A DNA stretch of 64,000 nucleotides from Massilia mucilaginosa (GTDB taxonomy: Bacteria > Pseudomonadota > Gammaproteobacteria > Burkholderiales > Burkholderiaceae_D): the NCBI RefSeq assembly GCF_011682145.1, contig NZ_WHJH01000038.1, positions 1 to 64,000 of the forward strand, read 5' to 3'. This document shows positions 33,007 to 42,812 of this stretch, piece by piece. The notes below the pieces were generated by a model that was not told the origin of the DNA, made no database searches, and saw only the letters and a list, made by a program, of their open reading frames with translations. Each line of letters opens with the position of its first letter. Positions within the stretch are counted from its first letter, which is position 1. A program made the translations under genes and the position numbers.

Positions 33007-34070
33007 GCGCAGAAATGCTCCAGTTGCTGTTCGGTAAAGGCGCGCATGTCGGCGGACGCGTGCGCCGCCGCGTACCAGGCGGCCGTCCGGGCGATGCCGG
33101 TCGCCAGCGGCCAGCGCACCTGCCAGCCGAGCTCGTGGCGCGCCTTGCTCGAATCGAGGTAGAGCAGGGCGGCTTCCTTGGCGGCATGCTGTTCGCCGTC
33201 GAGGCGCCATGCCAGCTGCGGCCAGTGGCTTTGCAAGCCGGTCAGCAAGCTTGCGACCGACAGGTTGTCGGCGGCGTCGGGGCCGAAGTTGTAGGGGCCG
33301 GCGCAGGAGGCGTCGCCAGAGAGCAGGCGCGCGGCCAGCAGCAGGTAGCCGTGCAGCGGTTCGAGCACGTGCTGCCAGGGCCGGGTGGCGTTGGGACTTC
33401 TGACCGGCAGCGCGCTGCCTTGCCGCATGGCGCGCACGGCGTCGGGAATCAGGCGGTCCGCGCTCCAGTCGCCGCCGCCGATCACGTTGCCGGCGCGCGC
33501 GGTGGCGATCAGCGGGCCGCCGCCGGCAAAGAAGCTGCTGCGGTAGCTGTGCGCCACCAGTTCGGCGCCGGCCTTGCTGGCGCTGTACGGGTCATGCCCG
33601 CCGAGGCGGTCGTTTTCGCGGTAGCCCCAGGGCCAGTGCTGGTTGTCGTAGCATTTGTCGGTGGTCACCACCAGCGCGGCGCGCGCGCTCGGGCAGGCGC
33701 GCAGCGCTTCGAGCACGTGCACGGTGCCCATCACGTTGGTCGACCAGGTCGTTACCGGATCGGCGTAGCTGTGCCGCACCAGCGCCTGGGCCGCCAGGTG
33801 CAGCACCAGTTCGGGCGCGGCCTCGACCATGGCGGCGCTCAGGGCGGCCTGGTCGCGCACGTCGCCGATGTGGTGGCGCTCCAACGTGTCGCCCACGCGC
33901 GCCAGCTCGAACATGGTCGGCGTACCCGATGGCGCCAGCGCGTAGCCGGTCACGCGCGCGCCCAGCCGCGCCAGAAACAGGCACAGCCAGGCGCCCTTGA
34001 AGCCGGTGTGGCCGGTGACGAACACGCGCCGCCCGTGAAAGGCGTGGGTGAGCGCGTCCATGCCGCTCAT
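33003..34070 (-). CDS. rfbG: CDP-glucose 4,6-dehydratase
   Basis: 355-residue short-chain dehydrogenase-type enzyme, converting CDP-glucose to CDP-4-keto-6-deoxyglucose. NAD-binding loop GHTGFKG at 20-26, and the RfbG signatures VVTTDKCYDNQHWPWGYREN and DPYSASKAG are conserved (the latter carries the YxxxK pair). The start at 34070 overlaps the rfbF stop by four bases. It forms the classical RfbF-RfbG pair, but no RfbH-type E1 dehydrase follows, so the product should stay a 6-deoxy rather than a 3,6-dideoxy sugar. Confidence 0.95.
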   Translation of the reverse strand: MSGMDALTHAFHGRRVFVTGHTGFKGAWLCLFLARLGARVTGYALAPSGTPTMFELARVGDTLERHHIGDVRDQAALSAAMVEAAPELVLHLAAQALVRHSYADPVTTWSTNVMGTVHVLEALRACPSARAALVVTTDKCYDNQHWPWGYRENDRLGGHDPYSASKAGAELVAHSYRSSFFAGGGPLIATARAGNVIGGGDWSADRLIPDAVRAMRQGSALPVRSPNATRPWQHVLEPLHGYLLLAARLLSGDASCAGPYNFGPDAADNLSVASLLTGLQSHWPQLAWRLDGEQHAAKEAALLYLDSSKARHELGWQVRWPLATGIARTAAWYAAAHASADMRAFTEQQLEHFCA

Positions 34071-34840
34071 GGCCACAGCTTCCATGGCGCCGTGCCGGAT
34101 TGCCACATGTCTTCCAGCAGGTTCTTTTCGCGCAGGGTGTCCATCGGTTGCCAGAAACCGGCGTGTTCGTAGGCCATCAGCTGCTGTTGCGCGGCCAGCG
34201 CCTGCATCGGTTCGACTTCCCAGCTGCAACCGTCGCCGTCGATCAGGTCGATCACATCGGGTTGCAGCACGAAGAAGCCGCCGTTGATCCAGCCGCCGTC
34301 GCCCTGCGGTTTTTCCATGAAGGCGGTGACGGCGTCGCCCTGGCGTACCAGCGCGCCGTAGCGCCCGGGCGGCTGCACCGCCGCCACCGTGGCCAGGCGG
34401 CCGTGGGCGCGGTGAAAGGCGATTTCGGCCGCGATGTCGATGTCGGCCACGCCGTCGCCGTAGGTGAAGCAGAATGGTTTGCCCGGTTCCAGGTATTCGC
34501 GTACCCGCTTCAGGCGTCCGCCGGTGAGGGTGTCGGCGCCGGTGTCGACCAGGGTCACGCGCCACGGTTCGGCGTGCCGTTCGTGCACTTCCATCCGGTT
34601 GTTCCGCATGTCGAAGGTGACGTCCGACATGTGCAGGAAGTAGTTGGAAAAGAATTCCTTGATCAGGTAACCCTTGTAGCCGACGCAGATGATGAATTCG
34701 TTCACGCCGTGGTGCGAGAACACTTTCATGATGTGCCAGAGCATGGGTTTGCCGCCGATTTCGATCATCGGTTTCGGCTTCAGGTGGCTTTCTTCCAGAA
34801 TTCGCGTGCCGAGCCCGCCTGCCAGGATGACCGCTTTCAT
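34067..34840 (-). CDS. rfbF: Glucose-1-phosphate cytidylyltransferase
   Basis: 257-residue nucleotidyltransferase making CDP-glucose from glucose 1-phosphate and CTP. It has the nucleotide loop GGLGTR (8-13), KPKPMIEIGGKPMLWHIMK (21-39), and YGDGVADID with the metal-binding Asp, then EKPQGDGGWINGGFFVL and FWQPMDTLREKNLLEDMW, all as in RfbF. The stop overlaps the rfbG start and its ATG overlaps the glycosyltransferase stop by four bases. It is the committed step of the operon. Confidence 0.96.
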   Translation of the reverse strand: MKAVILAGGLGTRILEESHLKPKPMIEIGGKPMLWHIMKVFSHHGVNEFIICVGYKGYLIKEFFSNYFLHMSDVTFDMRNNRMEVHERHAEPWRVTLVDTGADTLTGGRLKRVREYLEPGKPFCFTYGDGVADIDIAAEIAFHRAHGRLATVAAVQPPGRYGALVRQGDAVTAFMEKPQGDGGWINGGFFVLQPDVIDLIDGDGCSWEVEPMQALAAQQQLMAYEHAGFWQPMDTLREKNLLEDMWQSGTAPWKLWP

Positions 34841-37539
34841 GCTGGCGCTCCTTCAGCGCTGTCGCACCAACGCTGCCACATGCCGCGGTAGGCTTCTTCC
34901 AGATGGTGCGTGAAGCGCGCCATGTCCATCAGCGGACTGGCGCGGGTGCGTTCGCGCAGGCCTTCGCGCAGGCGGCGCAGGCGCGCCGGGTCGCGCGCCA
35001 GGTCGACCGCAATGCGCACGTAAGCCGCTTCGTCTTCGCCGATCAGTTCGTCCAGGCCGCCGTTGTGCAGAATCGTCACGCCCAGGCGCGAGATGAAATT
35101 GCTGCCGGCCAGGGTAACGAAAGGCACGCCCATCCACAGGGTGTCGAAGCTGGTGGTGCCGCCGTTGCACGGGAACGGGTCGAGCGCGATGTCGATGCTG
35201 TTGTACAGCACGAACTGGTTCTTGCGCTCGTTGGCGATCAGGATCAGGCGCGCCGGGTCGATGCCGAGGCGCGCGAAACGCGCTTGCACGCCCTCGCGCA
35301 TGCCGGGGTTGTCCAGCCCCAGGATTTCCAGCATCAAACGCGACGCGGGCACCTGCTCGAGGATTGCGGCCCACAGCACGATGGCCGGGTCGCTCACCTT
35401 GGCGTAATTGTTGAAGCAGCCGAAGGTGAGGTAGCCGTTGTCGTCGCTCGGCGGATGGTCGATCACGGCCGGGCTGTTGGCATGCGCGGCGTAGCAGCAA
35501 AACACTTCCGGCAGGCGCCACAGGGTTTCCACGTTGACGTGCTCGCTCTGGCCGGGCGGCTCGGCCCAGGCATCGGTCAGGCGGTAATCCATGCTGGACA
35601 GGCCGGTGGTGGACGGGTAGCCGATGTAGGTCAGCTGCACCGGCGCCGGTTTGCGGGCAAACGCGAGCAGGCGATTGCCCGCGGTGTGGCCGGCCAGGTC
35701 GACCAGGATGTCGATGCCGTCGGCGTGGATGCGTTCGGCCAGTTGCTGGTCGGACATGCTGCGGCACGGGATCCAGTGGTCGGCATCGGCGCGGATGCGC
35801 GCCGTGAAGTCGTCGTTGACGACGTGGCTGTAGTAGCAGAACACTTCGACCTGCGCCTTGTCGTGGCGCGCCAGGATCGGTTCGATGAAAAACGCCACCG
35901 CGTGGCGCCGGAAGTCGGGCGAGACGTAGCCGATTTTCAGGCGCTTGCCAGGGTCACGTCCCGGCGCATGGGTAAAGCGCTCGGCCGCCAGGCCTGGTTC
36001 GAACTGGGCGGCGAAGCGCAGGTGGAGCTGGAACAATTGTTCCTGGCTGATGCCGGCCGCGTACTGCATCGACAGCAGCAGGTTGTTGTGGGCCGCCGCG
36101 TAGTCGGGGGCGATGGCGATGGCGCGCTCGTACATCTGGCGCGAGGCGTCGGGTTTGCCCTGGTCTTTCAATGCGCTGCCCAGATTGTTGTAGGCTTCGG
36201 CGAAACCCTCGCGCAAGCCGATCGCGTGCTCGAAGGCGGCCACCGCTTCGTCGAAGCGGCCCAGTTCCTTGAAGGCCACGCCGAGGTTGTTCCAGGCGTC
36301 GGCGAACGCGGGTTTGCGCGCGATGGCTTGCTGGAACGAGGCGATGGCCTCGCCCACGCGGTTCATGTTGGCGAACGCCACGCCCAGGTTGAAGTGGGCG
36401 GCGGCGCTGTCGGGCCACATGGCCAGGGTCTTTTCGCACCAGCCCAGCGCCTGCACGTGGCGTTGCAGGTCGGCGTTGGTCAGGGCCAGCATGGCGTACG
36501 GGTCGGCGAATTCCGGTTTCAGGTACACCGCGTTCTCGAAGCAGACCAGCGCTTCTTCCTGGCGGAAGTCGGCCTTGTAGGCGATACCCAGGTTGCAGTA
36601 GGCTTCGGCGTAGTCGGGCCGCACGGTCACGGCGTGCTCGAAGCATTCGATGGCGTCCCCGATGCTGCGCTGGTCGAGCAGGGCGCCGCCGAGATTGTTG
36701 AGCGCTTCGGCGAAGTCGGGCGCCAGCGCCAGCGCGGCCTGGTAGGCGGCGATCGCGTCCTCGGGCCGCCCCAGTTCGCGCAGCGCGATGCCCATGTTGT
36801 TGTAGGCCTGGGCAAAGCCGGGATGGAGCGCCAGCGCGCGCTGGTAGCAGGCCAGCGCCTGCTCCAGCGCACCCTGTTGCTGGCGCGTCACACCGAGGTT
36901 GTAGTGGGCCGTCGCCAGGTCCGGTTGCAGGGCCAGCGCGGCCTCGAAATGCGCGGCCGACAAGGCCCATTGTTCCTGCTGCTGGTAGAGCGAGCCCAGG
37001 TTGTTGTGCACTTCGGCAAAGCCGGGCTGGAGTTCGAGCGCCTTGACGTAGCAGACCCGGGCTTCGTCCAGGTTGCCCATCAGTTTCAGGGTGTCGCCCA
37101 GATTGCTGTAGGCCTCGGCATGCTCGGGCCGCAGCGCCAGCACCGCCAGGTAGCTGCCGAGGGCATTGGGCAACTGGCCGCCGTCGCGCAGGGCGTGGCC
37201 GAGTTGCAGGTGGGCGTCAATGTTGTCCGGCAGCAGTTTCAGCAGGCGCTCGTAGCTGGCCTGCAGTTCGGGCAGCATGTCCAGGGCGCGGCAGCTTTGG
37301 TCGAGCGCGAAGTAATAGGCCGGGCGGCCCGGCTCCTTGTCGATCGCGCGCCCGAGGGCGTCGATGGCCTCGGCGTGGCGTCCGCTTTGCTGGTAAAGCA
37401 GGCCGAGCAGGTGCAGGGCCTCGGCCTTGTTGTCGAGTTTGCGGTACAGCGCTTCCGCCTGCGCCAGCCGTCCCGCCCGGTGATGCTCCATGGCGATATC
37501 GAGAGGGGAGGGCGGGGCGTAGGAAGCGGTTTTTTTCAT
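34837..37539 (-). CDS. TPR/SPINDLY-type O-linked glycosyltransferase
   Basis: 900-residue soluble protein related to eukaryotic O-GlcNAc transferase. Residues about 10-510 are tandem TPR repeats with the AYNNLGVALKELGRFDEAV pattern. The C-terminal catalytic half (about 535-895) has the conserved GYVSPDFRRHAVAFF (His near 545), DLAGHTAGNRLLAF, YIGYPSTTG, and NERKNQFVLYNSIDIALDPF followed by CNGGTTSFDTLWMGVP. It lies at the head of the nucleotide-sugar operon, with rfbF starting within its stop codon. A homologous arrangement glycosylates surface proteins or flagellin in other bacteria; here the flagellins 8 kb away are the best candidate substrates. Confidence 0.9.
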   Translation of the reverse strand: MKKTASYAPPSPLDIAMEHHRAGRLAQAEALYRKLDNKAEALHLLGLLYQQSGRHAEAIDALGRAIDKEPGRPAYYFALDQSCRALDMLPELQASYERLLKLLPDNIDAHLQLGHALRDGGQLPNALGSYLAVLALRPEHAEAYSNLGDTLKLMGNLDEARVCYVKALELQPGFAEVHNNLGSLYQQQEQWALSAAHFEAALALQPDLATAHYNLGVTRQQQGALEQALACYQRALALHPGFAQAYNNMGIALRELGRPEDAIAAYQAALALAPDFAEALNNLGGALLDQRSIGDAIECFEHAVTVRPDYAEAYCNLGIAYKADFRQEEALVCFENAVYLKPEFADPYAMLALTNADLQRHVQALGWCEKTLAMWPDSAAAHFNLGVAFANMNRVGEAIASFQQAIARKPAFADAWNNLGVAFKELGRFDEAVAAFEHAIGLREGFAEAYNNLGSALKDQGKPDASRQMYERAIAIAPDYAAAHNNLLLSMQYAAGISQEQLFQLHLRFAAQFEPGLAAERFTHAPGRDPGKRLKIGYVSPDFRRHAVAFFIEPILARHDKAQVEVFCYYSHVVNDDFTARIRADADHWIPCRSMSDQQLAERIHADGIDILVDLAGHTAGNRLLAFARKPAPVQLTYIGYPSTTGLSSMDYRLTDAWAEPPGQSEHVNVETLWRLPEVFCCYAAHANSPAVIDHPPSDDNGYLTFGCFNNYAKVSDPAIVLWAAILEQVPASRLMLEILGLDNPGMREGVQARFARLGIDPARLILIANERKNQFVLYNSIDIALDPFPCNGGTTSFDTLWMGVPFVTLAGSNFISRLGVTILHNGGLDELIGEDEAAYVRIAVDLARDPARLRRLREGLRERTRASPLMDMARFTHHLEEAYRGMWQRWCDSAEGAPA

Positions 37540-37582
37540 GGGACGCGGTCAGTTCCTGAGTGAGCTGGGGACGCTACGGCGG

Positions 37583-39181
<1,599 letters not shown>

Positions 39182-39318
39182 GGTGGAGCGGTGCCTCAGT
39201 CAGGTTTGGCCTTTGATGTGCCAATGATAAGCGAGTTTGTTTCCTGCCATCTCAGGAAAAGAGGCGGGTAAAGCATCTTACTCTAGAGCATTAACTTGGC
39301 GAACAGCATTGGAAAAAC

Positions 39319-39966
39319 TTATTCGATCAACTGGTTTTTGATCGCATAGTGCGTCAATTCGGCACTGTTCTTCAGTTTCATCTTGACAAGCAGGCGCGAG
39401 CGGTATTCGCTGATGGTCTTCACCGACAGCGACAATTCCTTGGCGATCGCGCCGACCGTCTTGCCCGAGGCGATCATGGTCAGGGTCTGGTATTCGCGGT
39501 CCGACAGGGTGTCGTGCAGGGGCGTGTCGTGGTTCTCGCCGACCGCGCTGGCCAGTTCCTGGGCCAGCGCCGCGCTGACGTACTTTTGCCCGGCGGCGAC
39601 CTGGCGAATGGCGGTGACCAGTTCGCGCGGGGCGCTCTGCTTGGTCAGGTAGCCGGCCGCGCCGGCCTTGAGCGAGCGGATCGCGTACTGGTCTTCGCGG
39701 TGCATCGACAGCATCAGCACGGCCAGCTCGGGATGCTCCTTCTTGACCAGCTTGAGCACCTCGATGCCGCTGCGGTCGGGCAGGGAGATGTCGAGCAGCA
39801 TGACGTGGCACTTGGCCTTGCGCACATGCTTGATCGCGTCGACCCCGTCTTCGGCCTCGCCGGCGACGATGATGTCGGGCGACTCTGCCAGGATTTGTTT
39901 CAATCCTTCGCGCACGATCGCATGATCGTCGGCGATGAACACCCGGATGATGGCTTTGTCGGTCAT
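39319..39966 (-). CDS. NarL/FixJ-family response regulator
   Basis: 215 residues: receiver domain with acceptor Asp59 (MLLDISLPDRSG) and acidic pair DD at 13-14, and a LuxR-type DNA-binding domain at about 148-210 (LSDREYQTLTMIASGKTVGA, then AKELSLSVKTISEYRSRLLV). The ATG overlaps the stop of the sensor kinase by four bases (39963), so the two form a pair. Its targets are unknown; the cyclase and glycan genes downstream on the same strand are the nearest candidates. Confidence 0.93.
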   Translation of the reverse strand: MTDKAIIRVFIADDHAIVREGLKQILAESPDIIVAGEAEDGVDAIKHVRKAKCHVMLLDISLPDRSGIEVLKLVKKEHPELAVLMLSMHREDQYAIRSLKAGAAGYLTKQSAPRELVTAIRQVAAGQKYVSAALAQELASAVGENHDTPLHDTLSDREYQTLTMIASGKTVGAIAKELSLSVKTISEYRSRLLVKMKLKNSAELTHYAIKNQLIE

Positions 39967-41135
39967 GGTGCTTCTTGTTCGCTTACGTGGTCAAGGTCGG
40001 TATCGCCCGCTGCCGCTGCGGCGGCGTCGGCGCTCTGATCCGCCATTATCGTCGCTTTAGCCGAACTGAGCCGGATTTTGATGGTCACCACCGTGCCGCC
40101 GCCGGGGGCGTGCGCCAGGGTCATTGTGCCGCCCAGGGCCTGGGCCCGTTCGCTCATGCCGCGCAGGCCGAACGATTGCGGCTTGTGGCGGTCGGCCTGG
40201 GCGATGCCGGCGCCGTTGTCGGCGATCGTCAATACAATGTGCTGGCGCAGCAATTGCAGGCGCACCCCGACCCGGCTGGCGTGCGCGTGCTTGGCGATAT
40301 TCGTCAGCGCTTCCTGGAAAATCCGGAACAGCGCGGTCGCGTGGTCCAGGTGCAGGTCGATCTCCTTGTCGGTGCAGGCAAAGCTGCAGGCGATGCCGTT
40401 CTGCTTCTCGAATTCCTTGACCTGCCATTCGAGCGCCGCGACGATGCCGAAGTCGAGCATCGAGGGGCGCAGGTCGAGCGAAATGCGGTGCACCGCGTCG
40501 ATGGTGCGGTCCACCAGCGAGTCGACATAGGCGGCCCGTTCGGCCAGCTGCGGCTGGTCGGGCGGCAGGCGCTGGGTCAGCATCATCAGGGCCATCTTGA
40601 TGGCGGTCAGGTTGCCGCCCAGGTCGTCGTGGATTTCGCGCGCGATGCGGGTGCGTTCCTGCTCCTTGACGTGCTCCATGTGCGCCGCCAGTTCGGCCAG
40701 GCGGGCGCGCGAGCGCGTCACTTCCAGCTGTTCGAGCTTGCTGGCGGTGATGTTGGTCATCAAGCCTTCCCAGTGCACGCCGCCCGGATGCTCGGGCATG
40801 GCGCGCGGGGTCGAGCGCAGGTTGATCCATTTCTGGTCCTTGTATTCGTGGATCCAGACCCGCCCTTCCCAGTTCCAGCCCGACAGGCTGGCGGCCGAGG
40901 CATGCATGGCGTCTAGGTAGCTCTTGCGGTCTTCCGGCACGATCAGGTCGATGAAGCGCTGCGGCTCGGCCTGCAGTTCGGCGGCGGACAGGCCGAGCAG
41001 GGCGGCGCAGCCGTCGCTGACGTAGGGAAAAGCCACGCGCCCGCCCGCATGCAGCTCGAACTGGTATACCAGTGCCGGGGTGTTGCTGACGAACGCTTTC
41101 ATGGCATGGGCGATGGTGGGTGGGACGGGACTCAT
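39963..41135 (-). CDS. PAS-containing NarL-type sensor histidine kinase
   Basis: 390 residues from MSPVPPTIAHAMKAFVSNTP (an earlier ATG at 41240 would add residues that overlap the divergent gene, so it is disfavoured). An N-terminal PAS fold (about 15-135; FPYVSDGCAALLGLSAAELQ; WEGRVWIHEYKDQKWINLRS) is followed by a HisKA_3 dimerisation domain with EIHDDLGGNLTAIKMALMML (His near 169) and an HATPase domain with ADNGAGI and GLRGMSERAQALGG. It has no transmembrane segment, so it senses a cytoplasmic signal. Confidence 0.9.
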   Translation of the reverse strand: MSPVPPTIAHAMKAFVSNTPALVYQFELHAGGRVAFPYVSDGCAALLGLSAAELQAEPQRFIDLIVPEDRKSYLDAMHASAASLSGWNWEGRVWIHEYKDQKWINLRSTPRAMPEHPGGVHWEGLMTNITASKLEQLEVTRSRARLAELAAHMEHVKEQERTRIAREIHDDLGGNLTAIKMALMMLTQRLPPDQPQLAERAAYVDSLVDRTIDAVHRISLDLRPSMLDFGIVAALEWQVKEFEKQNGIACSFACTDKEIDLHLDHATALFRIFQEALTNIAKHAHASRVGVRLQLLRQHIVLTIADNGAGIAQADRHKPQSFGLRGMSERAQALGGTMTLAHAPGGGTVVTIKIRLSSAKATIMADQSADAAAAAAGDTDLDHVSEQEAP

Positions 41136-41238
41136 CTGGACTCGGCACAGGAAACAATGCCTGGAATCATACGGGAAAATGGCCGGGGCCGGCAGCATGC
41201 GCGTGCGCGGGCGCATCGGGCTTCGGTACAATAGGCCC

Positions 41239-41946
41239 ATGAAAAAGACCCTGTCCGCCCTGATGCTGTGCCTGTCCGTCGCGCTGTGCCATGCGGCCGA
41301 TCCGCGTTATACGGTGGTGACGGTCGATCCGGCGCGCCAGGACCTGCGCCTGTTCCTCAACGACGAGGCCGGCCAGCCCTTCAAGGGCTTCGCCCGCCTG
41401 CAGGAATGGCTGCAGGGGCGCAAGCAGCGCCTGGTGTTCGCGGTCAACGCCGGCATGTACCATCCCGGTTTCGCCCCGGTGGGCCTGCATGTGGAAAACG
41501 GCAGGGAGCTGGCGCCGCTCAACCTGGACGAGGGCAGGGGCAATTTTTTCATGAAGCCGAACGGCGTGTTCGTGCTGGGCAAGGGCGGAGCGGCGGTGGT
41601 CGAGTCCTCGGCGTATCCGTCGCACGCGGCCAAGGCCGTGGAGGTGCGCCTGGCCACCCAGTCCGGTCCGATGCTGGTGATCGACGGCCAGCTGCATCCG
41701 CGCTTCGACCCCGACTCGCCGTCGCGCTACGTGCGCAACGGCGTCGGCGTGGCCGATGGCAAGGCGATTTTTGTGATCAGCAACGTGCCGGTCACCTTCC
41801 ACGAATTCGCCACCTACTTCCGCGATACCTTGCATTGCAAGAATGCACTCTATCTGGACGGCTCGATCTCGAGCCTGTTTTCGACCGCACTCGGGCGCGC
41901 CGATGCCGCCGCGCCGCTGGGGCCGATGCTCGGCGTGGTGGAGTAA
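41239..41946 (+). CDS. Periplasmic phosphodiester glycosidase family protein (NAGPA-like)
   Basis: 235 residues; signal peptide MKKTLSALMLCLSVALCHAA, then a domain of the NAGPA/DUF2233 phosphodiester glycosidase family: AVNAGMYHPGFAPVGLHVEN, GNFFMKPNGVFVL, TQSGPMLVIDGQLHP and NALYLDGSISSLF. The ATG at 41239 is followed directly by the signal sequence. The enzyme class removes GlcNAc-like phosphodiesters or acts on cell-wall polymers. It is divergent from the sensor kinase, with 103 nt between starts. Confidence 0.85.
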   Translation: MKKTLSALMLCLSVALCHAADPRYTVVTVDPARQDLRLFLNDEAGQPFKGFARLQEWLQGRKQRLVFAVNAGMYHPGFAPVGLHVENGRELAPLNLDEGRGNFFMKPNGVFVLGKGGAAVVESSAYPSHAAKAVEVRLATQSGPMLVIDGQLHPRFDPDSPSRYVRNGVGVADGKAIFVISNVPVTFHEFATYFRDTLHCKNALYLDGSISSLFSTALGRADAAAPLGPMLGVVE

Positions 41947-41967
41947 GTCCCCCGGCGGGCGGGAAAA

Positions 41968-42741
41968 TCAGGCCTGGCGGGTCTGGCGTGAATGCGCGCG
42001 CCGATTGCGGCGCGCGATGCCGCCCACCACCAGCAGGCCGGCCAGCAACATGCCATAGGTTTCCGGTTCAGGCACTGCGGAGGTGAAATGGGTAAATGAG
42101 GTATAGGTGCTGGCCGACAGCGTTCCAGTCCCGACTCCCGTTCCCGTGTCGAGCGCGCCGCGCAGGAACTCGCTGCCCGATCCCGTGCGACGATCGAGCG
42201 TGGACATGAACTGTTCGTAGCCATAGACCCCGTTGATCTCGCTCGAGAGATAGCCTTCCAGGGTGGCGATGGCGTACGATTGCAGCATCCCTTGTTGCTC
42301 GACGCCGGCGTCGGCCTGGGCCGTGAACAGCAGCCTGGTGGACGGCGACAGGGTGAAGTTGAGCTCCTGGCGGGCGTAGACAGTCGAGCTCAGGTCGCGT
42401 GGGGCCGGGCTGGCATGCAGGTCGGCACGCATGCTGGTCGGTCCGTTCTGCAAGCTGCCGCTGCCGAAGGTGAACACCCTGTCGAGGCTCTCGAAACCGG
42501 ACGAATACGTCTTCTCATTGACGCCGGCGAAGTAAGAGTAAGAGTCAAGGCGGCCGCTGGCGCTGGTGCTGGTGAAGGTAATGCTCGGGCTGATGTTGTC
42601 GGTCAGGTCCAGGTCGATCAGCTCGAACTTGATATTGTCCAGGCTGGCGGTAGCGTTGCCATAGGCGGCCTGGGCGGGTGCGCAGGCCAGCAGGCCGGCG
42701 GCAAACAGGCCGGCGACGATCTTGAGTGGATGGGCAAGCAT
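41968..42741 (-). CDS. PEP-CTERM sorted exported protein (family member 2)
   Basis: 257 residues from MLAHPLKIVAGLFAAGLLAC with a signal peptide ending at AQA. The C-terminal signal is PEPETYGMLLAGLLVVGGIARRNRR (quoted in two parts: PEPETYGMLLAGLL and GIARRNRR). The body contains ASLDNIKFELIDLDLTDNIS and LNFTLSPSTRLLFTAQADAG, the latter shared with member 1 (FSLSPHTAVRFSAAVDLTA) and member 3 (FILSPNTELIFTAVGKVEQ). Function unknown. It is convergent with the glycosidase gene (41946) and 71 nt after member 3. Confidence 0.8.
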   Translation of the reverse strand: MLAHPLKIVAGLFAAGLLACAPAQAAYGNATASLDNIKFELIDLDLTDNISPSITFTSTSASGRLDSYSYFAGVNEKTYSSGFESLDRVFTFGSGSLQNGPTSMRADLHASPAPRDLSSTVYARQELNFTLSPSTRLLFTAQADAGVEQQGMLQSYAIATLEGYLSSEINGVYGYEQFMSTLDRRTGSGSEFLRGALDTGTGVGTGTLSASTYTSFTHFTSAVPEPETYGMLLAGLLVVGGIARRNRRAHSRQTRQA

Positions 42742-42769
42742 GGGGTTCTTTCGATGAAAATGGTGCTGC

Positions 42770-42786
42770 CCGGCCGCTGCGGCCGG
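42770..42786 (-). terminator. Possible terminator hairpin after PEP-CTERM member 3
   Basis: A perfect CCGGCCG - 3 nt - CGGCCGG stem-loop lies just downstream of the 42813-43580 stop on the minus strand, with an ATTTTC stretch a few bases beyond. It may end transcription or act as an attenuator before member 2. Confidence 0.4.
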
Positions 42787-42812
42787 GGTGGAATGGTGGG
42801 GGCGGGGCCGCT

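Noticed and set aside
31217-33187. A single 656-codon minus-strand frame joining methyltransferase and epimerase
   Set aside because: The epimerase has its own ATG at 31765 overlapping the methyltransferase stop; upstream sequence in this frame is a shadow of the methyltransferase.
34903-37563. Plus-strand open frame of 886 codons opposite the TPR glycosyltransferase
   Set aside because: The opposite strand encodes a clear SPINDLY-type enzyme; this frame is its repetitive complement.
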